A stretch of 64,000 nucleotides of DNA. It comes from Paramyrothecium sp. XJ0827 (Eukaryota; Ascomycota; Sordariomycetes; Hypocreales; Stachybotryaceae). Numbering within the stretch: the first letter of the stretch is position 1; every line of letters starts with the position of its first letter. The DNA is taken from contig JAJFPB010000008.1 in NCBI GenBank assembly GCA_020881915.1, positions 930,001 to 994,000 on the forward strand, written 5' to 3'. Position numbers and translations under genes: made by a program. Shown piece by piece: positions 46,668 through 57,756 of the stretch. The notes beneath the pieces were generated by a model. The model did not search any database. It saw nothing but the letters and a program-made list of their open reading frames with translations, and was not told where the DNA came from.

Positions 46668-48153
46668 ATGTCAGCCGTGGGGAGCCCAGGAGAAGATTGT
46701 GACGATGGCTGGTCCATTCGTTCCGACGACACTCTTCGCTTCCTCGCCCCACAAGTCGGCGACTGTGAAGAGGTAGAATTCTACGAGAGAGGCGGGTACC
46801 ATCCGGTTCACATTGGCGAACTTTACGACCACGGTCGCTACCGCGTCCTTCACAAACTCGGTTCTGGCGGCTACTCGACGGTCTGGCTGGCCCGCGACAC
46901 ACTTCATTCCAGCTGGGTGGCTCTGAAGTTTGTCGTGGCCAACAAGTCAGCTGCTTTCGAGGAGAAAGTTGTCATGTGCCATAAGATCATATCGGGGCTC
47001 AACGACCACAGATTCGTCACATACAAAAGTCTCTTCCACGTTGAAGGCCCAAATGGTCGTCACCTCTGCCTGGTGCTCCCTTTTCTGGGTCCATCCACTT
47101 ATAATCTCTCCCATTTTCTGAAAAGCAGAATGCACCCTTGGGTGGCGCGTCACGTCATCTCTCAAGTGGCAAAGGCCATCTCAGATCTCCATGCCCACGG
47201 CTTGTGCCACGGCGGTAAGTCCTCGTCTACCAAAATTCCCAACACAGATTCATTCTAACAGGTGCTCAGATATCACTCCTAGTAATGTCGTTTTCCGTAT
47301 TCGCAACCTTGACCACCTTGACATGGATGGCATCTACCGTCTTTTTGGTCGACCACAGTGGGCCCCCCTGGAAACATCCTCGGGTGAACCCCATGGACCA
47401 GAAGCTCCTCGCTACATCGTGGGATATCTCAATTACATGTCTTGCGAAGAGGATATCCTAGAGGATGAAGTTTGTGTAATCGATTTTGACCAGTCATTCC
47501 TTACAACCGATCCTCCGAAAAAGGCACTTGGGACCCCGCCTGGTTTTCTTGCCCCAGAGGTTGCTGTCGGGCTGTCTGCAAGCCCGGCAAGTGACGTCTG
47601 GGCTCTTACGTGCACGCTTCTGCACCTCAGATCGGGGTCCTCGCCCTTCTCAATATTCGGAGTTGACTGTCCATGCGACGTGGTGCGCTTCATTATACAA
47701 TCTCTTGGCGACATACCGGCGGCTTGGGGTGAGCCACTATTCGATGAGCATGGGTGGCCAACTCAAGATAAAAGCAAGGGCTCCCCTTTTGTTGACCTGC
47801 CGCCTGATAACGTGATACTGGAAGAGTGGATCAGGAACATGTTCGATCGACCACCGAACTTCAGAGACATCCAGGCCACCCCAGACAACGCTCGATATGA
47901 TGACAATAAGCCTTACCCCGTGTGCTATGAGAACAGATTCTGGAGGCCTGCAGCTCTCAAGGTCAACGGTCATTATCTTTCGGGGTACTCAGACGAGGTT
48001 GATAAAATCCTCGAGTCCCTTACCAAGATTTCCTCCCACGAGGCGACTCTATTGTACGACCTGGTCTCCAAGGTCTTCGTGTATGAGCCTCAGAAAAGAC
48101 CAAGCGCTGCCCAACTCCTAGATCACCCATGGTTTCACATGGACAGCTCTTAG
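46668..48153 (+). CDS. SRPK-like serine/threonine protein kinase with altered catalytic motifs
   Basis: Two exons, 46668-47214 and 47270-48153, giving 476 aa. The kinase fold covers about 58-470. The Gly-rich loop is 'GSGGYSTVW' (65-73) and the ATP lysine is in 'WVALKFVV' (K87). The catalytic loop reads 'HGDITPSN' (181-188) instead of HRDLKPEN, and the metal-binding motif reads 'DFD' (254-256) instead of DFG. 'APE' is intact (276-278). The catalytic Asp (183) and metal Asp (254) are both kept, so activity is possible. The long insert between catalytic loop and activation segment and 'VILEEWIRNMFDRPPNFRD' are typical of fungal SRPK-type kinases, which belong to a large variable fungal group. 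Targets are unknown; true SRPKs act on SR splicing factors. The gene borders the gene-poor island. Confidence 0.88.
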
Positions 48154-49943
48154 GATGCAGAGTGTGGCTTAGATCGCCTAGTGTAGAGATATAATCATGC
48201 TCTTGATGTATTGATGAGACAACGTAACGATGCCATTTGAGAAGAATGCACGAATCTAAGAACCTACGTCGTTTCGCATCGCTATGACCGCGGTCCAAGG
48301 GGTCGGGAGGCCGTACAAGACAGTTATCCCATGTGGTTTACCGAACTGAGAACACGATTCCTATCAATGTCCAGCAAGCTAATTGCATGCTTGAAAATAT
48401 TCTACACTCGCCACCAGCGTCCGTCAGCCAGCCTGCCCATCGCGACGCTCTGGGATAAGACTTTGCATTCGGAACAGCGGCTGGGAAAGCACTTACGGAT
48501 CAGTTCGCAAGGCTCTACCGGACAACATTTACCTTCACGATGCTCCACGTCAGTTGCTCAACGGCGACAGTACCATCCTATACATCGCCTTTAATCTTGC
48601 CGTCCTCCAGTGGGCCGTGATTTCCGGCATACGGCTCGTCCGCGGCTGGCCAGGCGCCAATTCCCGGGCCCACCGTTAGAAGCTGTATCGAAGCGTAGGC
48701 GACACCTCAATCAAGGATGTTTTCCCCGTATTGTTGGATGGCGCAGTTCTGATCGTGCCTCTGCCAATCACTAAGTCACCCGGTCAGACATCTAGGCTAG
48801 TCTGGACAATTAGACTCCATCTGACAGCAGGATGCTATAAGGGAGTTGTTTCGGGGTTCTGAGAAGGCCACGGCAGGGATAAGCATCTCAAAATATGCCG
48901 AAGATGTGTGCTTATGGTATGCTGTGGCTTCGTTCTCTGTAGCCGCTCTTCCTTCTCGTGTCATTCTTGTCATCAAGATCCTTCGTCGCCCAGCACGTTG
49001 ATCCTTGCTCATCGTAACTCTGCGTGGTCCTCATCATTATTATGAAGCACAAGGTATAGTTATGGCCCAGGACGACACATGAGAGAAGTCAAACGTGTAT
49101 TGCAACTGGTTATGAAAGATTTGTGAAGATCATATGAGTTTGCTTTCAACCCAAGCTCTGCTTGGTTGCTGTTCCAGGTGGATGTCACGATGATTTAGAT
49201 CCGTCACCAATTGAAGCGTCGATCCCCAGCCCTGAGGGAGTAGTACACCTGCAACTCGTTGCCAGGAACGCGACTAGAATACACACATCGACAAGGAAGT
49301 TGATTGACAGGGAATCTACCTGAAGATTGGCTAGATGATAGTTCAAAATGAGGCACAAAGTATTATACGAGTAGCTTTTGTCGGTGCAGACGAAGTTCCA
49401 CAACCTAACCCGATGATTCTGCTAAATTGAGCGGCCGGCCAGGCCAGGCAAGGTAAGTGACGAAGAGACGTGATAATCATATGATCATTTGAAGATCTTC
49501 GCATTTGAATAGAAATGGGGTTGCAATCGTATGTCTAAAACCCCGATATTAGGCAAACGTGGCCTTAGAAAATTGATGAAGTTCTCCTGGTCCGACTGCT
49601 CGGATCCATGCAGGCCTTGCCTGCAGGTTCAGGGTAAGTGAACTATAGCAGAGCGCTTCCTACCTCCAATTAAACAGTTGCCCAATCACTGTCTCAAGAA
49701 TAGGAACTGCGATTTGTTCCTCAGAGGGTTGATCGTGAGCCTTCGACAATTCCAGGGACAAATTTGCTGACGATTATCTTCCTCAACACGTCCAAGCAGC
49801 CTTTGTTGCCTCGCCTTGACATTGACCGCGGCCATGCGCCCAAGCCGACCGCCACGTGTGCCATTCACCCACCCTCCGCGCAGCACAATCCAACACATCT
49901 TGGTGATGCAGTGCAAAAATATGGGCAGAGAGAGCAAAAAGAT
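48154..49943. other. Intergenic region with a possible decayed coding fragment
   Basis: 1.8 kb without an intact gene. A plus-strand frame lacking an ATG runs from 48395 to 48679 (95 codons; includes 'LPDNIYLHDAPRQLLNGDS' and a hydrophobic stretch 'ILYIAFNLAVLQWAVISGI'). It stays open after one TAG to about 48862. It may be a pseudogene remnant, but I do not recognise a family. Confidence 0.4.
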
Positions 49944-50042
49944 TGATGAGAGTGGGATTCGAACCCACGCGGGTTGCCCCACCAGGAAATACTGTTAAGA
50001 TACACCTTAACCTGGCGCCATAACCAACTCGGCCATCTCACC
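49944..50042 (-). tRNA. tRNA-Leu (anticodon AAG) with intron
   Basis: The acceptor stem GGTGAGA pairs with TCTCATC, with discriminator A. The D arm is present, the T arm is 'GTGGGTTCGAATCCCAC', and the long variable arm (GGG-CAA-CCC) is of Leu type. The anticodon stem CCAGG/CCTGG encloses TT-AAG-G, so the anticodon is AAG (50006-50008). A 17-nt intron (49988-50004) sits one base 3' of the anticodon and contains CTTAA, complementary to the anticodon loop, as in eukaryotic pre-tRNAs. TCTTTTT follows the 3' end and should terminate RNA polymerase III. Confidence 0.95.
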
Positions 50043-50326
50043 AGCTTCTTGATGGAAGAGGAGGCTTGCAATTGTAGCTCAAGTTGGTGCGAGAAATGGT
50101 GCGGATACGGAATTTTCATTGCCCCACTCATGAATGCCCTTTGACTTTACAAGATTACTGTTCGCGCTTGTGGTGGTTGTGGATCTACTATTATCAATTT
50201 AGATTAGAGATTGTGTAGATAGCCGGCCCTCGAAAGCAGTCCACCGCTGGTTGATTCTGCTTCAACTCCGACAGAGGAGTGCTGTTGACCGAGAGGCCTG
50301 CTCTTCGTTCCTGGGCAAATTTGTGC

Positions 50327-51973
50327 TCATGCATCTTGCGGTTCACTTTCCGCAGCCTTCCACTCTTCTTCTGTGAGGTGGAAATATTGCGACAGGCCAG
50401 TAAATACGGCCCATATCTCCCCAAGGACCGAGAGGTGAAGAAACTCAGCGCCAAGGAAATTAACAGCCGAGACAAGGTTCAGCCCTCTCAAAGGCCCGAC
50501 GTGATATATCTCGAGAAGCGGGAGGCCATGCTGGAGGCTGTACGCCTGAGCAGCAAACCGCAATGCAGTTGCTTCGTATGGAGAAAGTAGCAGCCGTAGT
50601 GCTGTATCAGCAAGCATGTGTGAAGCCATGACGGCTGGGAGGCGCGTGAGCATGGTATCAAAATAGACAGGCCCGGCATTTGACTTGAGTCTTGCATCTG
50701 GTGTGAGACTCGGTCGCAGCTCAGCGGACCATAGGCCCGGAGGAGCATCGGTCGATTCTGTTGCTTCAATGTCCAAGCTGATAAGTGTGGCACTGACTGC
50801 CTCGGGTTCGTCGTCGTCGCTAACATATTCATCTCCTCTGGCAGACAAAACGCTCTGCCTCCGTACTGTTGGAATGGAGTTACGGTCCAACATTGACACA
50901 GGGACCTCGATCCATTCACCGCTCTCTTCTGATGAGACAGGAGGCGGGGTAGCTGGAGGAGGAGGGGGCGGCGGCGGCGGTGGTGGAGGTGGTAGAGCCG
51001 CGACGGAAGTTCTCCTCGCTCTGAAAATCGTACTCGGTAAGCGGCGATGGATCTCGTTCCAGATTCGAGGGCGCCAGTCTCTGATCAGTCTTCGAGATAT
51101 GACCCATACGACGACGGGGCTGGCACATATAAGGACGTTACCGACCCAACCGGCAATAGAAGATATCGTCAAGGTGGCGGGAGGCCCTGGAAATGGCACA
51201 GGGCTATCCTGTGTGAAAGGAATGAAGAAAGTAGGTCGTGGCAGTAGCTGGGTCGCAGGTATGAGACCAATCCTTTGGAAAGCCACAAATAGCTCTAGAT
51301 GGACTCGTACATATGACCAAAGTTCAAAAGAGCTTGGAAGAATTAACGCGGAGGACTTTCCCCGGAGTAAAGAGGATGCTTACAGTCGCCGCAGCAAGGG
51401 TCTTTCTCTCTGCTTCAGCCACAGTCGTGACATGTAACCCTCCACTTGTGAGATGAGGAGCCCCGTTGGAACACCAGCAAGGATGTCCTTGGAAATAGAG
51501 AACTCATTCCTGGCTTGTCGGAGACATTTCCAGAAAGGAAGCTCTGAGTAGCCTTTAAAGACCTGGCTTTGTGTGAGAAATGTCAAATACGGGCAACGAA
51601 CATGACGTACTAGTATACGCTGTCGAAGTGAGTGGAGACCCAGCAGGCCAACTATTTCAACAGTTCGGGAGGCAGAGGTCATGAGACTGTCTCCAACCTT
51701 CTCCTCGTATGCCTCATGACGACGTTGTGACTCGAGCTCTGAGCTTGGTTGCTGGTTCTCTGGCTCAGCCACTCCAATAACCAACATGACCTCATTGTGA
51801 GCTCTGATGATGTCCCGGTTGATGCGCCTGGTCTCAGGATTGACCGGGCGACCGCGTTGGTCATATTCTTGTGTTACGTCCTCGGTGCTTCGGGTGGTGC
51901 CTTCACCATCAACAACTTCATCGTAGGGGGAGCGACCTAAGGCCTGAGCTGTAAGGGGGCCTTGTACCCCCAT
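50327..51973 (-). CDS. Unrecognised proline-rich membrane-associated protein
   Basis: Two exons in gene order, 51384-51973 and 50327-51272, giving 511 aa. The acceptor at 51272 (TTTCCAAAG) is the only one I found that restores the frame of the second exon; it leaves a 111-nt intron, so this join is less certain than others. Visible parts are a hydrophilic N-terminus with 'NPETRRINRDIIRAHNEVML' (about 48-67), a mildly hydrophobic middle, one probable membrane segment ('IAGWVGNVLICASPVVVWVI', about 222-241), a run of thirteen prolines (about 277-289) and an acidic stretch. A C-terminal helical region includes 'AVMASHMLADTALRLLLSPY' and ends 'TEEEWKAAESEPQDA'. I recognise no family. It shares a 373-bp divergent region with UTP13. 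Confidence 0.7.
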
Positions 51974-52346
51974 GGCGGAGGTTGTCCGTCACTTGCGATC
52001 CCAAAGCCTATGCCTGGGAAATGGCGCTGGGTTGCACATTGATGTGCCACGCTTTAGTCCTCAAGAAGGAATTTATTTCGAGCGCGTCTCCGAAATCGAG
52101 GGCCTCTCATGTTCAGAGTAAATGTTGTCTGCGATTCAACGTAATAAGGCACGTCTCGGGTCACGGAATTGTCTTAGTCATCATAAAACGGAGGCAAGTG
52201 CCGTCGTGAAGCTAAAGCAAGGTACATGGAGAATTCACTTATCGGAGCCCCCTGTAAGCATTTTTTATCGATAAGCCAACTTTTTTTCCTACCAGGAATG
52301 CGAGACGCCTTCAACAAGACACCACTGTCTTTGTGCAGCCCACACG
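51974..52346. promoter_or_regulatory. Divergent promoter region of the orphan membrane protein and UTP13
   Basis: 373 bp between head-to-head start codons. No conserved element is recognisable by eye. An AT-rich stretch with 'gcattttttatcgataag' lies about 90 bp before the UTP13 ATG. Confidence 0.45.
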
Positions 52347-55175
52347 ATGTCGAACAAGCAGCCGTTGAAGACGACCTTTGACGTAGGTCAGGTCTTGAGG
52401 CCGATCTTCACTGGCGGATCTGTGGCGATTGACAACCGGGCTCGCATCCTCGCCACAACTCTTGGTGAAGATGTCGTTCTCTCAGACCCGGCGACTGGCA
52501 ACCAGCTGGGCCTCATCAGTGGAGTGAGTCGCACGCCTCGTGAGATTGAGCCTGCCTCTAACGTTTTTTCCCCTTAGGATGGCGAAGCTATATCAACCCT
52601 GACCTGTGAGTAAAAACCTCAGGAATGACCCTTCAAACTTCGCGTCTAATCAAACCTAGTGACACCTTCTGGGTCGCATCTCATTGTCTGCTCAAGGTCC
52701 CTCTCTATGAGAATTTATGCTCTGAAATCTTCGCCAGATGAGCAAGCAATCGAGCACTCACTCACTCGTTCAGTCAAACCGCACGGAACTCCAGTTGTGG
52801 TTGTGGCTGTCGACCGCACGAGCACGCTTCTTGCGACTGGCGGAACCGACGGTGCTATCAAAGTCTGGGACATTGCAGGAGGTCACATTACGCACACGTT
52901 CCGCGGACCTTCTGTACTTGTTTCCGCTCTTCACTTCTTCGAAGTCGCCGCTCGTGCCAAGGAAGTCTCGAAGGCGCGCAAGGGCAAGGAGACCAGTGAT
53001 GATCCTGCCGACGCCGAAGAAGCTAGCAACACAACCGAATTTCGACTAGTGTCGGGTAGCCAGGACGGCAAAGTCCGAGTCTGGGATCTACACAAGAAGA
53101 ACTGCATTGCAAAACTGGACTCTCATGTCTCCGATGTCAAAGCTTTGGACTATTCTCCTACCCAAGATGCCATTGTCACAGCAAGCAGAGATAAGACGAT
53201 AATCTGGTGGGACGTCAAGTCGTGGAAAATCCGGAAGGTTGTACCGTGCCTTGAGCTTATCGAATCTGCCGGCTTTATCGATGATGGAAACCTGACTTAC
53301 TCGGCTGGGTCTAATGGGTGCCTTCGCATCTGGGAGACGGATACTGGTCGGGAGTTGACACCAAAGCAGCCTGCAAAGAGTGAGGAAGAAGGAATTGTCT
53401 CAGCCATTTATCGACCAGGTCTGCCTTTTATTCTTTCTGTTCAGGTCGATCACACCCTGGCGCTGTTCAAGATTCCGAGCAAAGACGCTCCGACGTCCTT
53501 GTCGGTGCCAGTAGCTTTTCGACGAATTTCGGGAACCCACGACGAGATCATCGATCTTAGCTACGCACTGGCTGATCGATCACTGCTTGCACTCGCGACT
53601 AACTCCGAGGATGTCCGGCTAGTATCAGTGGCTGCCCGCTCAGGTTCGACAACCGGGCCACAGTGGGATTCGGACGATGCACCGTATTTTGGGCAGGATG
53701 TTGCGCAGTTGAGGGGTCATGAGGAGATCGTGGTTACTCTTGACGTTGACTGGTCTGGACACTGGATTGCAACGGGTGCGAAGGATAACACTGCAAAGCT
53801 CTGGCGCCTCGATCCCAAGAACAACTCATACGAGTGCTGGGCCACGTTCTCCGGCCACGCCGAGTCTGTCGGCGCAGTTGCGTTGCCCAAGACTGTGCCA
53901 CCAGAGTCATCTGCTTCGCGATCCGACCCGGTAAACAATCCGCCTGCATTCCTCGTGACCGGATCTCAAGATCAGACGATCAAGAAGTGGGAAATCCCAC
54001 GGAAGCCACATCCTATCGGCCAGAAACCTGGCGCCCGTGCTCTTTTCACGCGGAAAGCCCACGAAAAGGACATCAATGCCATCGATGTGCACCACTCTGG
54101 ACATCTGTTTGCGTCGGCTTCGCAAGATAAGACAGTCAAGGTCTGGTCTGTCGAAGAGGGTGAGGTCCAGGGCATCTTGCGCGGGCACAAGAGAGGTGTA
54201 TGGTCCGTCCGGTTCTCTCCGGCCACTTTGCCGGCCATCCAAGGTGAGGATGGACCGGTTACCGGTAAAGGTGTTATCCTCACAGGCAGCGGTGACAAGA
54301 CGATCAAACTGTGGAACCTCTCGGACTACACTTGCGTAAGGACGTTCGAAGGACACTCGAACAGTGTCTTGAAGGTCGCATGGCTGAATATGCCGGGCGG
54401 CTCTACGTCGTCCAAACGTCCCGTTCACTTCGCCAGCGCGGGTGGCGATGGCCTTGTCAAGGTCTGGGATGCCAACTCTGGCGAGGCCGACTGTACCCTG
54501 GATAACCATGAGGATCGTGTTTGGGCACTGGCTGTGCATCCTGAGACGAATACAATTGTTTCTGGTAGCGGAGACTCCACTGTCACGCTATGGAAGGATA
54601 CCACCCTAGAAACGCAGGCCGCTGCATCGCAGGCCGCCCTTCAGTTGATTGAGCAAGAACAAGAGTTGCAAAATCACATCCATGCTGGCTCGTATCGCGA
54701 GGCCATCACCCTCGCGCTCCAACTCAACCACCCAGGCCGCCTTCTACATCTTTTTACTTCTGTTGTTACTACTGCGAACCCGGAAAAAGGAAGTCTGAGC
54801 GGGCTCAAGGCGGTTGATGAGGTGCTCGCAAACCTGTCGGATGAGCAAATATTCCTCCTGCTGCTGAGGCTGCGAGACTGGAACACGAACGCCCGAACTG
54901 CTCCTGTTGCGCAAAAGATCCTATGGACGGTTGTGCGCAGCTACCCGGCATCGAAGCTCTCAAACTTGTCAGTCAAGGGTGCGCAGGGGCTGAAGAGCTT
55001 ACGGGACATCATGCATGGCCTTCGGGTGTACACGGAAAGACACTATAAGCGCGTAGAAGAGCTGGTGGACGAGAGTTATCTCGTGGAATACACACTTCAA
55101 GAGATAGATAGCATAGCGCCGGCAACGGAGGAAGACGATGTGTTGATGAGGGAGGCCGACAACATTACTGTATAG
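52347..55175 (+). CDS. UTP13: U3 snoRNA-associated protein UTP13
   Basis: Three exons, 52347-52523, 52578-52605 and 52660-55175, giving 906 aa. The middle exon is only 28 nt. Two seven-bladed WD40 propellers fill most of the protein, with blade ends such as 'GGTDGAIKVWD', 'SGSQDGKVRVWD', 'ASRDKTIIWWD', 'GSQDQTIKKWE', 'ASQDKTVKVWS' and 'GSGDKTIKLWN'. The C-terminal Utp13 helical domain (about 725-880; 'YREAITLALQLNHPGRLLHL') identifies it within the WD40 superfamily. It is a subunit of the UTP-B module of the small-subunit processome and acts in the nucleolus in 18S rRNA maturation. TBL3 is the animal counterpart. Confidence 0.94.
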
Positions 55176-55696
55176 AAGGTTAGGCTAATTAAAAGGTGTG
55201 AATTTTCGTACTTTTCACGACCCTCAGCCTGTGTAGTGCGAGAAGAAGTGTCCGGTCTTGTTATTGCTCGTTGTCGGCATGGGTACAAGATGCTCAGGCT
55301 GAGGATGGATATGCAGCATTGAGTTGCAAGTCAATGATAAATAAAAGTCAAAGTTTATTGATTGGTTTATGATGATAAGAAGTAGAGGTTCATGCCACCA
55401 TTTGGAATTATTGATTGTAGGGCTATATCCAGATAATACTTATTGAGGCAGAGATTGTAAGTTTTCAGGCACCCAAGTGCCAGGCATGTCATGTTTCGGG
55501 TGTGCTTGAGCCCACCTCAGGTAAAGAAAAGCTTGGACGCTGTAGTGACAGGCGTGCAGGCTGCATATCGCACCCCACTCAACTTTTCAGCCCGTTTGCC
55601 TATGACATCGCCAGGCACAGCACAAACACAGCTCCCAGGATCCTACACATCTGCGCCATCGTGCTCATCACCTGCATCCGGCACGGAAAGCGCGAG
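55176..55696. other. Intergenic region UTP13-SAD1
   Basis: About 520 bp, AT-rich at first (UTP13 3' UTR) and GC-richer near SAD1. The SAD1 frame is open upstream to 55502 without an earlier ATG that looks better than 55697. Confidence 0.5.
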
Positions 55697-57331
55697 ATGG
55701 CCAAACGCCAAGCTTCAGAGGCTCTCGATGAGCTGCTAGGCGTCGACTCGCCCGCCTCCAAGCGCTCGCGCATGGGCGATCTGGATTCGCCTCTGGAGAA
55801 CGGCGCGGCAGATGCGTCGACGGAGGAGCGGGACGGCGATGCCGGGTCGCGCGAGGAGAGGGAGCAAACAGACGATGAAGACTTCGAGGACGAGCAGCAG
55901 CAGGCCCGGCCTGCGATCCGGCAATTGGCGCCGACGGACGGGTACGACGACCTCTACCTCGACACCATCGACCGCAACGTCCTCGACTTCGACTTCGAGA
56001 AGCTGTGCTCCGTCTCGCTGTCCAACATCAACGTCTACGCGTGCCTCGTGTGCGGCAAGTACTTCCAGGGCCGCGGGCCCAAGTCGCACGCCTACTTCCA
56101 CGCCCTGGACGAGGACCACCACGTCTACATCAACCTCGAGACGCAGAGGGTCTACGTCCTGCCCGAGGGCTACGAGGTCAAGAGCAAGGCGCTCGACGAC
56201 ATCAAGTACGTGTCTGACCCGCGCTACACCAGGCAGGAGGTCGTGGACCTCGACCGCGTCAAGCGCACGAGCTGGACCCTCGGCGGCAAGGAGTACACCC
56301 CGGGCTTCGTGGGCATGAACAACATCAAGGAGAACGACTACCTCAACGTCATCGTCCAGGCCCTGGCGCACGTCTCGCCGCTGCGCAACTTCTTCCTCAT
56401 GGAGGACTTTTCTAAGAACTCGGAGCTCGTCAAGCGGTGCAGCATCTTGGTCCGCAAAATATGGAACCCCAGAGCATTCAAGGCGCACGTCTCGCCGCAC
56501 GAGCTGCTCCAGGAAATCTCCCTGCGCTCCAACAAACGCTTCACACTCACCACCCAGTCCGACCCCGTCGACTTCCTGTCGTGGTTCCTAAACAACCTCC
56601 ACCTCGGCCTCGGGGGAAGCAAGACGAAGCCCGGCAGCTCCATGATCCAGCGGACCTTCCAGGGCAAGCTCAAGGTCGAATCCCAGGCTATCACGGCTCG
56701 CGCAGACGTGGGCGACCGCCTGCGGTTCGAGGAGGCCGCCGAGGTCAAGGTCGACATCGTGCGCTTCCTGTTCCTCACGCTTGACCTCCCCTCGGCGCCC
56801 CTCTTCCAGGACGAGCTGGAAAAGAACATCATCCCCCAGGTGCCCCTGACCACCATCCTCAGCAAATACGACGGCAAGCAAGCGCAAGAACACCACGCCC
56901 AGCGCAAGCGTTACCGGCTGCTGCATCCGCTTCCCCCCTTCCTCGTCCTCCACGTCAAGCGCTTCTCCCAGAACAAATTCGTTTCGGAGAGAAACCCGAC
57001 CATCGTCACGTTTGACGCACGCAACCTCGACGTGAGCCCGTACGTCGAACCAAATCCTAAAGAATGGCCCCCCGGCGAGCCAATCTGGTACGACCTGGTG
57101 GCCAACGTGGTCCACGAGGCGGTCCGTCTCAAGGAGGACGTTGCGGATAGCGGCGAGGAGAGGAAGACGTGGAAGGTACAGGTCAAGAACAAGGCGACGG
57201 GCGAATGGGTCGTGTGCCAAGACCTGTACGTGGACAAGGTGCAGAGCGAGCTGTTATATCTAGGAGAAACATACCTGCAGATCTGGGAACGGAGACGGGA
57301 TCCGAAGAATAAAGGAAAGACGAAAGCATGA
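55697..57331 (+). CDS. SAD1: Tri-snRNP ubiquitin-hydrolase-like protein SAD1/USP39
   Basis: A single exon of 544 aa. An acidic disordered N-terminus (about 1-75) precedes a UBP-type zinc finger (about 100-165; Cys104, Cys116, Cys119 and nearby His residues, 'ACLVCGKYFQGRGPKSHAYF'). A USP fold follows. The box that carries the catalytic Cys in active USPs reads 'GMNNIKENDYLNV' (206-218) and has no Cys; the late His box also lacks the usual GHY. This loss is characteristic of the SAD1/USP39 family, which stabilises the U4/U6.U5 tri-snRNP for splicing rather than cleaving ubiquitin. 'HPLPPFLVLHVKRFSQNKF'-type sequence confirms the USP fold. The start at 55697 gives 'MAKRQASEALDELLG'. Third codon positions are strongly G/C. 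Confidence 0.93.
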   Translation: MAKRQASEALDELLGVDSPASKRSRMGDLDSPLENGAADASTEERDGDAGSREEREQTDDEDFEDEQQQARPAIRQLAPTDGYDDLYLDTIDRNVLDFDFEKLCSVSLSNINVYACLVCGKYFQGRGPKSHAYFHALDEDHHVYINLETQRVYVLPEGYEVKSKALDDIKYVSDPRYTRQEVVDLDRVKRTSWTLGGKEYTPGFVGMNNIKENDYLNVIVQALAHVSPLRNFFLMEDFSKNSELVKRCSILVRKIWNPRAFKAHVSPHELLQEISLRSNKRFTLTTQSDPVDFLSWFLNNLHLGLGGSKTKPGSSMIQRTFQGKLKVESQAITARADVGDRLRFEEAAEVKVDIVRFLFLTLDLPSAPLFQDELEKNIIPQVPLTTILSKYDGKQAQEHHAQRKRYRLLHPLPPFLVLHVKRFSQNKFVSERNPTIVTFDARNLDVSPYVEPNPKEWPPGEPIWYDLVANVVHEAVRLKEDVADSGEERKTWKVQVKNKATGEWVVCQDLYVDKVQSELLYLGETYLQIWERRRDPKNKGKTKA

Positions 57332-57756
57332 TACCTGTAACAACACATCAACACGAAAACAAAAAATATTCTTCTCGTAGGGCAACAATCGCCCACAAGG
57401 ACGCTTTGCTTTCATTTTTTTCCTTTTCTTGCTTGGGTTTCGCACAGAAAGCGCTTTGCAGCTCGCTGTGCTGAAGACGCTGCTACATATAATACATGAC
57501 TACGTGACCCAGACGCTGTCCGCAAGCATGCGGGCAGGCGTTCCCCTCCCATCCCTGGTATTGCCTACAAAGAGCCTCATCCAAGAAATATTGGCAAAGA
57601 AATGAGGAAAATACAAATAGGCGCATAATCATGTGCCCGACACCAGCGGTCTGGGCCCAGTACTATACAGAAAAAAATAGAACTTCAGGCAAGCGTGGGG
57701 CGGATAACGTGGGTCGAATCGCGCGTGAGTGACGGATCGTGAGTTGTGCGAGGATA
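57332..57756. other. Convergent intergenic region SAD1/eIF4E
   Basis: 425 bp between two facing stop codons. T-rich and A-rich tracts fit two 3' UTRs. I see no gene. Confidence 0.6.

Noticed and set aside
55736..56500. 254-codon minus-strand open frame
   Set aside because: Antisense shadow of SAD1 caused by GC3 bias; composition (Val/Asp/Leu/Glu repeats) has no family support.
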